Shown here: positions 34,928-44,102 of the stretch, piece after piece
Layout of the letters: each line of letters opens with the position of its first letter
Position numbering within the stretch: the stretch's first letter is position 1
Assembly: GCA_964581115.1 (NCBI GenBank)
Contig: CAZOMY010000002.1
Span: 1 to 64,000, forward strand
Length of the DNA stretch: 64,000 nucleotides
Direction: 5' to 3'
Source: 2-02-FULL-55-14 sp964581115
GTDB taxonomy: Bacteria > Bacteroidota > Ignavibacteria > UBA10030
The notes under the pieces: model-generated
The model's input: the letters and a program-made list of their open reading frames with translations, nothing else
Told to the model about the DNA's origin: nothing
Databases searched by the model: none
Position numbers and translations under genes: made by a program

Positions 34928-35770
34928 ATGGCATGGTTCAAGCGTTCACAGGCGAACATCCAATCGGAGAACGCCAAGAAGGACATGCCCGACGGCATGT
35001 GGACGAAGTGTGGCGGCTGTGGAGAGATCATCCATCGCAAGCAGCTCGAGCAGAACCTGTGGACCTGCACGAAATGCCAGTATCACTTCCGCATCGGCAG
35101 CAAGGAGTACTTCAGCTTTCTCCTCGATGCCGGCTCGTTCAAAGAGATGGACAAGAAGATGCGGTCGGTCGACCCGCTCAAGTTCTCTGATTCGAAGCCG
35201 TACAGCCGCAGGATCGACGAAACAATCAAGAAGACGGGATTGATGGACGCCGTGCGGACCGGACGCGGAACGATCGACAAGCGTGCCGTCGTCATAGCAT
35301 GCATGGACTTTGCGTTCATCGGCGGCAGCATGGGCTCGGTGGTGGGCGAAAAGATCGCCCGGGCCATCGATGTCGCCAAGAAGCAAAAGCACCCGCTTAT
35401 CATCATCTCATCCTCCGGCGGTGCGCGGATGATGGAAGGAGCTCTTTCGCTGATGCAGCTGGCCAAAACGAGCGCGAAGCTGGCGGAATTGGCCGAGGCG
35501 CGCGTCCCCTATATTTCGGTCTTGACGGACCCGACCACGGGGGGCGTCACGGCCAGCTTCGCCATGCTGGGCGACGTGCACATCGCCGAACCGCAGGCGC
35601 TGATCGGATTCGCCGGGCCCCGCGTCATCCGTCAGACCATCGGCAAGGATCTGCCGAAGGGTTTCCAGCGGTCGGAATTCCTGCAGGAGAAGGGTTTCAT
35701 CGACATCGTGACCCACCGGAAAGAAATGCGCCAGCAGATCTCGCGCGTTCTCCAGCACCTGGCGGCGTGA
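34928..35770 (+). CDS. accD: Acetyl-CoA carboxylase carboxyltransferase beta subunit
   Basis: The 280-residue product is AccD, which with AccA transfers carboxyl from biotin to acetyl-CoA, the first step of fatty acid synthesis. An N-terminal zinc ribbon uses Cys28, Cys31, Cys47 and Cys50. The crotonase-like core shows FIGGSMGSVVGEKIARAID, SSGGARMMEGALSLMQ and TDPTTGGVTASFAMLGDV. The gene has a clear AAGGAG ribosome-binding site and follows tsaB by 16 bases in the same transcript. AccA is not seen here. Confidence 0.95.
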   Translation: MAWFKRSQANIQSENAKKDMPDGMWTKCGGCGEIIHRKQLEQNLWTCTKCQYHFRIGSKEYFSFLLDAGSFKEMDKKMRSVDPLKFSDSKPYSRRIDETIKKTGLMDAVRTGRGTIDKRAVVIACMDFAFIGGSMGSVVGEKIARAIDVAKKQKHPLIIISSSGGARMMEGALSLMQLAKTSAKLAELAEARVPYISVLTDPTTGGVTASFAMLGDVHIAEPQALIGFAGPRVIRQTIGKDLPKGFQRSEFLQEKGFIDIVTHRKEMRQQISRVLQHLAA

Positions 35771-35777
35771 CCGACCG

Positions 35778-36680
35778 ATGAAGATCCGTCTGATCGGCGT
35801 CCCGATGGACCTCGGCGCAGGCCGCCGCGGCGTCGACATGGGGCCTTCGGCTATCCGAATCGCGGGGGTGGCCGAGCGACTTCGCGCCCTCGGGCACGAA
35901 GTCCATGACGACGGGGATCTCGTCGTGAAAGGACCCGAGCAGCAGCGCGTGCGGAGCGAGAAGCTCCGATATCTGCCCGAGATCGTTCGGACGTGCACCC
36001 TGCTGTCGACGAGGGTCGCCAAGATCGTCCATGAAGGGGAGTTCCCGCTGGTGCTCGGTGGCGACCATGCCGTGGCGCTTGGGACGATCGGCGGCCTGGC
36101 GATGGCGGCCCGCCCCGCACACCGAACGGTCGGAGTGCTGTGGATCGATGCGCATGGCGACATGAACACCGACGCGACGACGCCGTCGGGCAACATCCAC
36201 GGCATGCCGCTCGCGGCCGCTCTCGGGATCGGTGCTCCCGAGCTGACCTCGATCGGAGGACCGTTCGCCAAACTCGCCCCCCGGAATGTGGCGCTCATCG
36301 CCACGCGAGACCTTGACGACGGAGAGCGGGCCAATATCAAGCGCCTGGGCGTGAAGGCGTACACGATGGAGGACATCGACCGGCAGGGCATGGCGGTCGT
36401 CATCGGCAAGGCTCTGCGGCATCTGCGACAGGCCGACCGCCTGCATGTCTCTTTCGACCTCGATGCCGTCGATCCGTCGGTGGCTCCGGGCGTTGGCACG
36501 CCGGTCAAAGGGGGATTGAATTACCGCGAGGCGCATCTGATCATGGAGGCGGTCGCCGAGTCCGGGCGGATGTCATCGCTGGAAGTGGTCGAAAACAATC
36601 CGATCCTCGACACGCGCAACCAATCGGCCGAGTTCGCCGTCGAGATGATCCTCTCGGCGTTCGGCAAGCGGATCCTGTAG
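35778..36680 (+). CDS. rocF: Arginase
   Basis: The 300-residue product is a ureohydrolase of the arginase type, splitting arginine to ornithine and urea with a di-manganese centre. Metal ligands are visible in LGGDHAVALG, WIDAHGDMNT and SFDLDAVDPSVAPGVGTPV. The N-terminus MKIRLIGVPMDLGAGRRGVD is the arginase form rather than agmatinase. It starts 7 bases after accD and ends 2 bases before panC, so it is within the same operon. No urease or arginine transporter is adjacent. Specificity among ureohydrolases rests on overall resemblance. Confidence 0.9.
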   Translation: MKIRLIGVPMDLGAGRRGVDMGPSAIRIAGVAERLRALGHEVHDDGDLVVKGPEQQRVRSEKLRYLPEIVRTCTLLSTRVAKIVHEGEFPLVLGGDHAVALGTIGGLAMAARPAHRTVGVLWIDAHGDMNTDATTPSGNIHGMPLAAALGIGAPELTSIGGPFAKLAPRNVALIATRDLDDGERANIKRLGVKAYTMEDIDRQGMAVVIGKALRHLRQADRLHVSFDLDAVDPSVAPGVGTPVKGGLNYREAHLIMEAVAESGRMSSLEVVENNPILDTRNQSAEFAVEMILSAFGKRIL

Positions 36681-36682
36681 CC

Positions 36683-37528
36683 ATGCGCATTATTCGGACG
36701 ATCGTTGAGATGCAGGAGGTCTCCGACAGCGCCCGAAAGGCAGGCAAGCGGATCGCCGTCGTGCCCACCATGGGCGCCCTGCATCGAGGCCACGTGAGCC
36801 TGATCGAGCGCGCCCGTTCGGCCGCCGACCTGGTGGTCACGACCATCTTCGTCAACCCGACGCAGTTCGGTCCCCACGAGGACCTGGCGATGTATCCCCG
36901 CCCGTTCGACGCCGATGTGGCGGCGGCGACGGCAGCTGGAAGCGACCTGATCTTTGCTCCGTCGGTGGAGGAGATGTATCCCGACGGATTCGAGACGTAC
37001 GTCATCGTCGAACGAGCCTCCGTCGGATTTGAAGGGGCCGAGCGACCGGGGCACTTTCGGGGCGTGGCGACGGTCGTCGCAAAGCTCCTCCTGGCCACCA
37101 GACCGCATGTTGCCGTCTTTGGCCAGAAGGATGCCCAGCAGGTCGCGGTGGTCCGCGCACTCGTGCGCGACCTGAACATCGGCATCGAACTCATCGTCGC
37201 GCCGATCGTGCGCGAGAGCGACGGTCTGGCCCTCAGCTCGCGCAATGTCTACCTCTCGGCCGATGAACGATCGCGGGCCGTTGCGCTGTTCCGAGCGTTG
37301 GACGAGGCGCGGAGGGCAGCGACTGCCGGCGAGCGCTCGGCGGCGGAGATCCGGCGGATCATGCGGCAAGTGCTCGACGAAGGTCACCCCGACCGGATCG
37401 ACTACGCGACCGTGGTCGACCCGGCCTCGTTCAGCCAAGTTGAATCGATCCCGCCCTCGGGCGCGCTGGCGATCGTGGCCGCCAGGTTCGGAACGACGCG
37501 ATTGCTGGATAACATGATGCTTCAATGA
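36683..37528 (+). CDS. panC: Pantothenate synthetase
   Basis: The 281-residue product joins D-pantoate and beta-alanine with ATP to form pantothenate for coenzyme A. The VPTMGALHRGHVSLIERAR motif holds the HxGH nucleotide-binding residues. FVNPTQFGPHEDL, FGQKDAQQVAVVRALVRDL and the KMSKS-like ALSSRNVYLS are present. Start and stop spacing put it between arginase and the nucleotidyltransferase in one operon. panB and panD are not visible here. Confidence 0.96.
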   Translation: MRIIRTIVEMQEVSDSARKAGKRIAVVPTMGALHRGHVSLIERARSAADLVVTTIFVNPTQFGPHEDLAMYPRPFDADVAAATAAGSDLIFAPSVEEMYPDGFETYVIVERASVGFEGAERPGHFRGVATVVAKLLLATRPHVAVFGQKDAQQVAVVRALVRDLNIGIELIVAPIVRESDGLALSSRNVYLSADERSRAVALFRALDEARRAATAGERSAAEIRRIMRQVLDEGHPDRIDYATVVDPASFSQVESIPPSGALAIVAARFGTTRLLDNMMLQ

Positions 37529-37542
37529 CCAACGAGTGACAC

Positions 37543-38295
37543 ATGACGGAACGATCGCTGGCAGCGGTGATCATGGCGGCGGGCAAAGGGACACGGATGA
37601 AGGACCCAATCCGTGCCAAGGTGATGTACGAGCTGAACGGTTCTCCGTTGATCCACTATGTCGCCGACCTGGCGTATGCGCTGGAGGCGAAGCGGGTGAT
37701 TGTGATCGTCGGCCACCAGCGGGAGCTGGTCACGGAATTCCTGCGGCGCGAACACCCGAACGTGGAGACCGCGGTGCAAGATCGGCAGCTCGGCACGGGC
37801 CATGCCGTCCTCCAGGCCGAGCCGCACCTGCGCGACTTCCACGGCGACGTGGTCGTCCTTTCGGGCGACGTGCCCATGCTGACGGCGGCGAGCATGCAGG
37901 AGCTCCTGCGGCACCATCGCGCTACGCAGGCGATCGCAACGATCCTTACAGCCCGACTGACCGACCCGACCGGGTACGGCCGCATCCTCCGCAATCCGGA
38001 TGGCTCGGTCCGCAAGATCGTTGAGCACAAGGACGCGACGGAGGAGGAGCGCCGCGTCGACGAGATCAACTCGGGGATTTATGTGTTTGACCGCAAACGA
38101 CTGTTCGAAGCATTGCATCACCTGACGCCGGCCAATGCTCAAGGTGAATACTACCTGACGGATGTCTTCGAGGATTTTTGGAAGCACCGTCTGACGGTCT
38201 CCGCGCTTCTGGCTTCGCATCCGGACGAGATCAGAGGCATCAACACGCCCGAACAGCTCGAAGAGGCCCGGGTGATCCTTTCGACACGACGTTGA
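37543..38295 (+). CDS. GlmU-like nucleotidyltransferase, single domain
   Basis: The 250-residue product is an NTP-sugar transferase of the GlmU N-terminal type. AAVIMAAGKGTRMKD is the nucleotide loop, and QLGTGHAVLQAEPHL, LSGDVPML and GYGRILRN follow as in N-acetylglucosamine-1-phosphate uridylyltransferases. INSGIYVFDRKRLFEAL completes the core. The left-handed beta-helix acetyltransferase half of GlmU is absent: the frame ends after a short helix. It therefore probably makes UDP-GlcNAc or another UDP-sugar from a pre-acetylated phosphate, or works with a separate acetyltransferase. It lies 14 bases after panC. Confidence 0.85.
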   Translation: MTERSLAAVIMAAGKGTRMKDPIRAKVMYELNGSPLIHYVADLAYALEAKRVIVIVGHQRELVTEFLRREHPNVETAVQDRQLGTGHAVLQAEPHLRDFHGDVVVLSGDVPMLTAASMQELLRHHRATQAIATILTARLTDPTGYGRILRNPDGSVRKIVEHKDATEEERRVDEINSGIYVFDRKRLFEALHHLTPANAQGEYYLTDVFEDFWKHRLTVSALLASHPDEIRGINTPEQLEEARVILSTRR

Positions 38296-38310
38296 CCCTG
38301 AGGTTCCCGC

Positions 38311-39918
38311 ATGCGTTGGTGGCTTCTCGTTGCCCTATCCTTGGTCTTGGTTGAGTCGTCGCAGGCCCAGTCTGTGAGCGTACCTGTGCGGCATGAGGTC
38401 TATGAGTTCCTCAAGAAGATGGAAGCTCAGGGACGACTGACCGGCTATCGCGACATCATCAGACCGCTGTCGCGAAAGCATGTGGCCGAGATGTTGCTCC
38501 GTGTCGAAGGGTCTGCTCGATTCCTGTCTGATGTGGACCTTCGCCGCCTGACCTTCTTTAAAGAGGAATTCGGCGATGAGTTGGGCATGGTCGATTCATC
38601 GTGGACCGAGGCTCCGCGGCGCTGGCACCCGCTCACGTTCGTCCTCGACGAAGGATTGCTCAATGTCGACCTGAATGCCGCCTTCTTGACGGAGCGATCG
38701 CAGGCCGACTGGCGGCAAAGGGTGTCGAATGGCCTGCGGATGTACGGGTACGTCTTTGGCAACGTCGGCTTCTCATTCCACTTTGCCGACAATCGTGAGA
38801 TCGGTACACCGCTGGACCCGGTCAGGGCCGTCTCTCCGGAGGATGGACTCATCATCAGCAAGCGGAGCGCGCATTCATTCGAGTACGACTTCACCGACGT
38901 CGAGTTGAGCTATCAAACGGGCGGCATGACCTTCTCACTCGAGAAGATCCCGATGTGGTGGTCGACGGGGCGCCGTGGGAGTCTGATGTTGTCTCCCAAG
39001 GCGCCGGCAGCTCCCCAGCTACGTTTTCGCGCAGAATTGGCCGAATGGCTCGACTTCACGTACATCCACGCTGAGCTGAACTCGCAAGTGCTCGATTCGC
39101 TCCGGTCCTACCACACGTACACCTCCTCCATCCATGACTATGTCCGGCCGGTGTATCGGCAGAAGTACATGGCAGCGCACGTGCTGGAGGCCAGCGTGAC
39201 CGATTGGCTCGAGGTGTCCTTCGGCGAGTCGATCGTCTACAGCGACCGCACGCCTCAGATCATGTATCTCATCCCCGTCATGTTCTTCAAGTCGGGAGAA
39301 CATTACAACCAGGACACGGACAATTCGCAGTTCTTTCTCAGCGCCGATGCTCATCCGGGATGGGGATCGAATCTGTACGCCTCGGTCTTCATCGACGAGA
39401 TCGCCACGAGCGAGATCTTCAATCCCGACAAGGTCAGGAATCAGCTTGGCTTCACGGTGGGGATGCAATCGTTCGACCTGTTGCTGGCGAACACCGAACT
39501 GATGATCGAGTACAGTCGTTTGAATCCCTGGGTCTATTCGCATCGGTTCCAGGCGGCCACCTTTCAGAATGCCGGCTATGACATGGGGCATTGGATCGGA
39601 CAGAATGCGGACCTTCTGACCGTCGAAGCGGTCTACCGTCCCTGGCGAAACGTGCGGGCGTCCGCATGGTATGAAGCCCTCCGCAAGGGGGGCAGGACCG
39701 ACGTTTCCTTCCAATACACCACGCCTTCCCAGCCCTTCCTCTATGGCCCTGTCCGGCGTGAAACGTCGTTCGGGGCGCGCGTTGTGTACGAACCGGTCCG
39801 CGACCTGTTTCTGGAAGCATCGGCCCGCTCTTGGCGCGTCGTCGACGAAGGGGTGCCGACGGCATCACACGCCGACAAGCCGGAATTCTCCCTCTCGTTC
39901 CGGTATGGACTCCGCTAG
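38311..39918 (+). CDS. Capsule assembly Wzi family outer-membrane protein
   Basis: The 535-residue product has a signal peptide (about 1-20) and then an N-terminal helical part, VYEFLKKMEAQGRLTGY and RPLSRKHVAEMLLR, seen in Wzi-like proteins and in related 18-strand barrels. The rest alternates short polar and aromatic strands, ending in SLSFRYGLR, a C-terminal barrel strand. Wzi family barrels help anchor surface polysaccharide. It is the first gene of an overlapping envelope cluster and ends 14 bases inside the next gene. Confidence 0.78.
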   Translation: MRWWLLVALSLVLVESSQAQSVSVPVRHEVYEFLKKMEAQGRLTGYRDIIRPLSRKHVAEMLLRVEGSARFLSDVDLRRLTFFKEEFGDELGMVDSSWTEAPRRWHPLTFVLDEGLLNVDLNAAFLTERSQADWRQRVSNGLRMYGYVFGNVGFSFHFADNREIGTPLDPVRAVSPEDGLIISKRSAHSFEYDFTDVELSYQTGGMTFSLEKIPMWWSTGRRGSLMLSPKAPAAPQLRFRAELAEWLDFTYIHAELNSQVLDSLRSYHTYTSSIHDYVRPVYRQKYMAAHVLEASVTDWLEVSFGESIVYSDRTPQIMYLIPVMFFKSGEHYNQDTDNSQFFLSADAHPGWGSNLYASVFIDEIATSEIFNPDKVRNQLGFTVGMQSFDLLLANTELMIEYSRLNPWVYSHRFQAATFQNAGYDMGHWIGQNADLLTVEAVYRPWRNVRASAWYEALRKGGRTDVSFQYTTPSQPFLYGPVRRETSFGARVVYEPVRDLFLEASARSWRVVDEGVPTASHADKPEFSLSFRYGLR

Positions 39919-41518
39919 CGGATCCGAACGGTTCCGCCATGCCGGCGTCCTGACCATGAGTCTGGGCGTCGTCCTCGGCCTTTGGGTCGCCTCCGACGGC
40001 CCCCGCCTTATCGCCGGTCTCATCGAAGGTCGATGGTTCCCCGAAGTCGCACGCTATCTGGCCATCCACCGCAGCATGGACCCGGACCTCCGCACGACGT
40101 CCTACTACCTCGAACATGGATCGTCAGTGCTGCTCCGGCTTTCGTTGGCCTGGGTCGTCGTCGGTGCGGCGACTGCTTCAGCGGCCGGATGGATCGATCG
40201 CGCACTACGCTCGTTCTTTTCGGAAGCGTCGACGCCGTACGACCTTGCGCTGGTCCGCATCACCGTGTTCGGCGCCATGTGCTGGTGGTGGCTGAACAAC
40301 GACCTGACCGTTTTCGCCGCGTTGCCTTCAGAATTGATCGTGCCTCCCCCCGGCCTGGAGTGGGCGGTGCCGTTGCTACCGTCAGAACCGTTGAAGGCCG
40401 GTCTCCTTTCGATCGCGTTCGCCGTCGCGGCGTTGCTTGCAACGGTCGGGATGTGGACGCGCCCATCGGCATGGACGGCCACCGCCCTGGGCGTCGTGGT
40501 GCTCGGCCTGCCTCAGTTCTACGGCAAGATCGATCATTACCATCATTTGGTCTGGTTCGGCGCCTTGATCGCCGCGTCGCCGTCGGGTGATGTCTGGTCG
40601 GCCGACGCGTGGAGGCATCGAAGGACGCTTCATACGGGTCCTTCCGTCCGATATGCTGTTCCCATCCGTACCATCATGCTGCTGATCGGCTGCTTGTACT
40701 TTTTCGCCGGTTTTTGGAAGGTGGTGATCGGGGGTCCAGCCTGGGCGGGGGAGACGATGCCAACGATCCTTCATGCCCAATGGATGCGGATCGACATGGT
40801 GCCGGTATTCCGGGTGGACTCTTGGGGGGCTTGGACGACGATCGGCGGAGCGGCTGTGATCGTGTTCGAATTGGCGTTCGTCTTCCTGATCATTTCACCA
40901 GCCACGAGGCCGTGGGCCGCGATCGCAGGGATCGTTTTCCATGTCGCCGTCTATGCCACAACCGGCATCAACTTCTGGACCCTCTTGGTATGCTACACGG
41001 TCTTCATCAACACCTCGTGGTTTCGAAAAAGCCGACCACACACTCCGGCGGGTTGCGTCGTTCCGGAACCGATGACGGGGCTTCGTCGCCTCAGCACAGG
41101 TCTGATCGTGGCGGCGATCGTTTCCGGCGTGACGCTTTTCGATTCGTGGCCGATTGCGGTCTATCCGACGTTCGCAGGTATCCCGGAACCGCGTGCGTGG
41201 ACGGTGACGCTTGAAGGAATGACGACCGAAGGTCGATCGATTCAGGTCCGACCTTGGAGATCCAAGTCCTTGCGATCGCGTTACGGCAATTCACGAGTCG
41301 GCGGCCTGGTGTCGCAAGTGGCGTGGACGCAGGTTCCGGAGCGCCGGTCGGCGAAAGCCGTGGCGCTCGCCGCAGTGGTGGCCGGGATCGAACCGACATT
41401 GAAGGGTGCCGGAGAAGTGAGGATCTATCGGGATCTCGTCAGGGTCGAACCTGCCGCTTGGAATGACGCGCCCATTCGACGGGAGCTTCTGGGCGTCTGG
41501 AGGAGGGCCGATGGCTGA
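39905..41518 (+). CDS. HTTM-domain membrane protein
   Basis: The 537-residue product is a polytopic membrane protein with about ten hydrophobic segments and the HTTM arrangement related to vitamin K-dependent gamma-carboxylase. Recognisable parts are YDLALVRITVFGAMCWWW, LGLPQFYGKIDHYHHLVW, IRTIMLLIGCLYFFAGFWK and FHVAVYATTGINFW. The C-terminal 120 residues are soluble. Function in bacteria is mostly unknown; gamma-carboxylation is not implied. I chose the ATG at 39905, which overlaps the Wzi gene by 14 bases; the frame upstream is an artefact of that overlap. Confidence 0.75.
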   Translation: MDSASGSERFRHAGVLTMSLGVVLGLWVASDGPRLIAGLIEGRWFPEVARYLAIHRSMDPDLRTTSYYLEHGSSVLLRLSLAWVVVGAATASAAGWIDRALRSFFSEASTPYDLALVRITVFGAMCWWWLNNDLTVFAALPSELIVPPPGLEWAVPLLPSEPLKAGLLSIAFAVAALLATVGMWTRPSAWTATALGVVVLGLPQFYGKIDHYHHLVWFGALIAASPSGDVWSADAWRHRRTLHTGPSVRYAVPIRTIMLLIGCLYFFAGFWKVVIGGPAWAGETMPTILHAQWMRIDMVPVFRVDSWGAWTTIGGAAVIVFELAFVFLIISPATRPWAAIAGIVFHVAVYATTGINFWTLLVCYTVFINTSWFRKSRPHTPAGCVVPEPMTGLRRLSTGLIVAAIVSGVTLFDSWPIAVYPTFAGIPEPRAWTVTLEGMTTEGRSIQVRPWRSKSLRSRYGNSRVGGLVSQVAWTQVPERRSAKAVALAAVVAGIEPTLKGAGEVRIYRDLVRVEPAAWNDAPIRRELLGVWRRADG

Positions 41519-42134
41519 TCCCTACATCCCGCTCGTTGCCCCATGGTTTCCGTCGGTCCTCTGGAAGACGGGCAGCGATGACGTATGGCTGACGTTCGAT
41601 GACGGGCCTCATCCTGCGGCGACGCCGGGCGTACTCGAAGCGTTGCGCCAGTCGCGAACCTTCGGCACATTCTTCCTCCTCGGCGCCAACGCTGCCCGCC
41701 ACCCGGAACTTGTCCGGAAGATCCGGGAAGATGGGCATGTGATCGGAAGTCATGGCGATGTGCATGAGCCGGTCTGGTTCCGGCCCCGCAACCTCGTTGC
41801 CGAGCGTCTCCGTCGTGCGTCCGATGCCATCGAACTCGCTGGGGGCGGACGTCCGACGCTGTTCCGGCCTCCGTATGGACGGCTTGATCCCTCAACGCCA
41901 GTGCATGCCCGTGTTGTCGGGCTTGCGACTGTGATGTTCACCGTGAACTCTTGGGACTTCGGCGCAGGTCCTGCCTCGTCGATCGTTTCGCGCGTCTTGC
42001 GAAGGACGCGCCCGGGAGATATCATTCTCCTTCATGACAACGACCGCACAGCCCCATTCGCCGGAGAGCTTGTGAGTGAGATCATCCGACGGGTCCGGGA
42101 GTCGGGGTTGACCTTTGGAAAGCCCCTTGCATGA
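41511..42134 (+). CDS. Polysaccharide deacetylase (NodB domain)
   Basis: The 207-residue product is a carbohydrate esterase family 4 protein. Motif 1 is LTFDDGPHP, motif 2 GSHGDVHEPVW (the first His and the HxxxH metal pair), motif 3 FRPPYGRLD, motif 4 NSWDFGAG and motif 5 ILLHDND. All catalytic motifs are present. There is no signal peptide or membrane helix, so its location is unclear. It may act on lipid-linked or cytoplasmic glycan. The start follows AGGAGGG (41501-41507) and overlaps the HTTM gene by eight bases; the stop overlaps the next start. Confidence 0.9.
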   Translation: MADPYIPLVAPWFPSVLWKTGSDDVWLTFDDGPHPAATPGVLEALRQSRTFGTFFLLGANAARHPELVRKIREDGHVIGSHGDVHEPVWFRPRNLVAERLRRASDAIELAGGGRPTLFRPPYGRLDPSTPVHARVVGLATVMFTVNSWDFGAGPASSIVSRVLRRTRPGDIILLHDNDRTAPFAGELVSEIIRRVRESGLTFGKPLA

Positions 42135-43279
42135 TGGCCATTCTCCTCTTGATGATCGGCTCGGCCTATCTGGCGATCATTGTCGCCCTCATCGTCGGTC
42201 TTCTGAGGTCCGTCGCTGCTGACCGACCCGATCGCTCCCCTCAACCGTTCGTGTCGGTGCTGATCCCGGCCCGCGACGAGGAAGCAACGGTCCGGGCATG
42301 TTTGGAATCGGTGCGCGATCAGACGTATCCGCGCGACCGGTATGAAGTGATCCTCATCGACGATCACTCGAGCGATGGTACTGCGCGCATCGCCTGCGAG
42401 CTTCAGCCCACCTTTCCGCATCTTCGCATCATCGTACCCAAGGAGAGCTCTGATCTGACCGGGCGGTCGAATGCTCTGGCGCAGGGGATCGACGTGGCCA
42501 AGGGGGAGATCTTCCTCATGACAGACGCCGACTGCGTCGTGCCGTCGACGTGGGTCGAGGGTACGACGGCGCGATTCACGGATGGAGTGGGGGTCGTCGG
42601 CGGACTCACGGTCCAGCGCTCCTCGAACTGGCTCGAAGGCATGCAGAGTCTTGATTGGTCGTTCCTCCTCGGCATTGCTGCGGCCACGGTCGGCTTGCGC
42701 CTTCCATTGAGCATTATCGGCAACAATTTCTCGATCCATCGGCGCGCATATGACGACGTTGGCGGATTTCGGCGGATCAAGAACAGCGTTACGGAAGACT
42801 TCCAGCTGTTCAAGGCTGTGGTCAACACCGGCCGGTGGGGCTATCGGTTCATGGTCGACCCGGCCACGACAAATGTGACACGTCCATGTCCGACGATCCG
42901 CGAGGTCATCGAACAGAAGCACCGGTGGGGCCGCGGCGGCCTCGACCTGAACTGGCTCGGCTATACGCTCATCATCGTGGCGTATCTGATGCACGCGGCC
43001 CTGGCGATCGCAGCATTCACCGACGGGGGCGCCTTCTGGCTGTGGTGGGTCTTGAAGGTCTGGGGCGATCTGACCTTTGTAGGATTGGTGCTGGCGCGGA
43101 TCGGGCGCCTTCGCGACCTCCGGCATATCCTCTCGTTCGAACTGTATTACCCGCTTTACGTATTGTTGATGCCGCTTCGCGTCTTGCTCGTGCGCGATGT
43201 GGTCTGGAAAGGACGAGCGTATCAAACGAATCAAACAGACGGCACGGCGGCGTCGACCCGTCCGGCCCAAGGAGAATGA
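42131..43279 (+). CDS. Membrane glycosyltransferase family 2
   Basis: The 382-residue product has an N-terminal membrane helix, then a GT-A fold domain (about 38-265). VSVLIPARDEEATVRACLES, VILIDDHSSDGT and MTDADCVVP carry the DxD metal site, and TEDFQLF and QKHRWGRGG form the acceptor and Q/RxxRW signatures of processive synthases. Three C-terminal membrane segments follow. It probably extends a surface polysaccharide together with the adjacent deacetylase. The start overlaps the deacetylase stop as ATGA. Sugar specificity is unknown. Confidence 0.9.
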   Translation: MMAILLLMIGSAYLAIIVALIVGLLRSVAADRPDRSPQPFVSVLIPARDEEATVRACLESVRDQTYPRDRYEVILIDDHSSDGTARIACELQPTFPHLRIIVPKESSDLTGRSNALAQGIDVAKGEIFLMTDADCVVPSTWVEGTTARFTDGVGVVGGLTVQRSSNWLEGMQSLDWSFLLGIAAATVGLRLPLSIIGNNFSIHRRAYDDVGGFRRIKNSVTEDFQLFKAVVNTGRWGYRFMVDPATTNVTRPCPTIREVIEQKHRWGRGGLDLNWLGYTLIIVAYLMHAALAIAAFTDGGAFWLWWVLKVWGDLTFVGLVLARIGRLRDLRHILSFELYYPLYVLLMPLRVLLVRDVVWKGRAYQTNQTDGTAASTRPAQGE

Positions 43280-43281
43280 AC

Positions 43282-43971
43282 ATGTCCCGCGCTCTGCTCA
43301 TGTTGCTGATCCCCGGCATGCTGTATGGTCAGTTCTCGGCTTCGGGAGGATTCGTGGTCGCTGTGCCGCAACGAGATTTCGCCGCGAAAATGGACAATAA
43401 CGGGTACGGTTTCGAATTGAACGGGCTGTATACGCCGGAGGCGACACCGTTCGCATTCGGAGCGACACTGCGGTTCATGAACTACGGCTATGATTCGAAG
43501 CGCGTTCCCTTCAGTACGACGACCCCGGGTGTCTTCGTCGACCTGACGACGATGAACAATTTCTTCATGCTCGACCTTGAGGCACGGCTGCAACCATCCG
43601 GAGGCGATCTTCGTCCGTATCTTTCCGGCATGCTGGGGATCAGCGTACTGGCAACAAGCACGACCATCAAGAATGAATCGACGGGCGAGGAGATCGCGAG
43701 TTCCACCAATCAGAACGACGGCGCCTTCAACTATGGGGCCGGCGGGGGGATCGACATCCGGCTGTGGTCCAAGCCCGAGGAGGAACGGGAAGAAGGCGAG
43801 GTGCGCGATGTGTTGCTGCGCATCGGTGTCAGCTATGTCTACGGCGGCGAGGCAGAGTATTTGAAAGAGGGTTCCATCCAGGATCTCGGCAACGGTCGGG
43901 TCGGCTATGATGTTCAACGATCTCGCACCGACGTTCTGTTGTATCAGCTTGGGGTTGCCGTTACATTCTGA
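43282..43971 (+). CDS. Small outer-membrane beta-barrel protein
   Basis: The 229-residue product has a signal peptide (about 1-18, ending near MLYGQ) and then alternating hydrophobic and polar strands with Tyr/Phe pairs (ASGGFVVAVPQ; FGATLRFMNYGYD; LRPYLSGMLGISVLA). It ends in LLYQLGVAVTF with a terminal aromatic, the usual barrel end. The fold resembles porin-family or OmpA-like 8-strand barrels. The ATG at 43282 has AGGAG at 43270-43274 seven bases away. The ATG at 43276, overlapping the GT2 stop, is too close to that site. It is the last gene of the envelope cluster. Confidence 0.75.
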   Translation: MSRALLMLLIPGMLYGQFSASGGFVVAVPQRDFAAKMDNNGYGFELNGLYTPEATPFAFGATLRFMNYGYDSKRVPFSTTTPGVFVDLTTMNNFFMLDLEARLQPSGGDLRPYLSGMLGISVLATSTTIKNESTGEEIASSTNQNDGAFNYGAGGGIDIRLWSKPEEEREEGEVRDVLLRIGVSYVYGGEAEYLKEGSIQDLGNGRVGYDVQRSRTDVLLYQLGVAVTF

Positions 43972-43982
43972 CGTGTGGGCGA

Positions 43983-44013
43983 TTGCTGTTGCGGGGATGG
44001 AGTGGTACTTTTG
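43983..44013 (+). promoter_or_regulatory. FCB-type promoter of tRNA-Ser(UGA)
   Basis: TTG (43983-43985), exactly 20 bases, then TACTTTTG (44006-44013). The first tRNA base is at 44020, the expected start distance. Confidence 0.6.
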
Positions 44014-44019
44014 TGGTGG

Positions 44020-44101
44020 GGAGGGTTAGGCTAATGGTAAGTCACTGGTCTTGAAAACCAGCGGGAGCAATCCCTTGGGGGTTCGAGTCCCTCACCCTCC
44101 G
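44020..44101 (+). tRNA. tRNA-Ser(UGA)
   Basis: The 82-base gene folds as a class II tRNA. Acceptor GGAGGGT pairs with ACCCTCC and a G discriminator at 44101. The anticodon stem CTGGT/ACCAG encloses the loop CTTGAAA with anticodon TGA at 44052-44054. The variable arm is GGGA-GCAA-TCCC, and the T arm carries TTCGAGT. The 3' CCA is not encoded. The D arm is short. It is the intact head of the tRNA-derived array that follows. Confidence 0.93.
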
Positions 44102-44102
44102 C

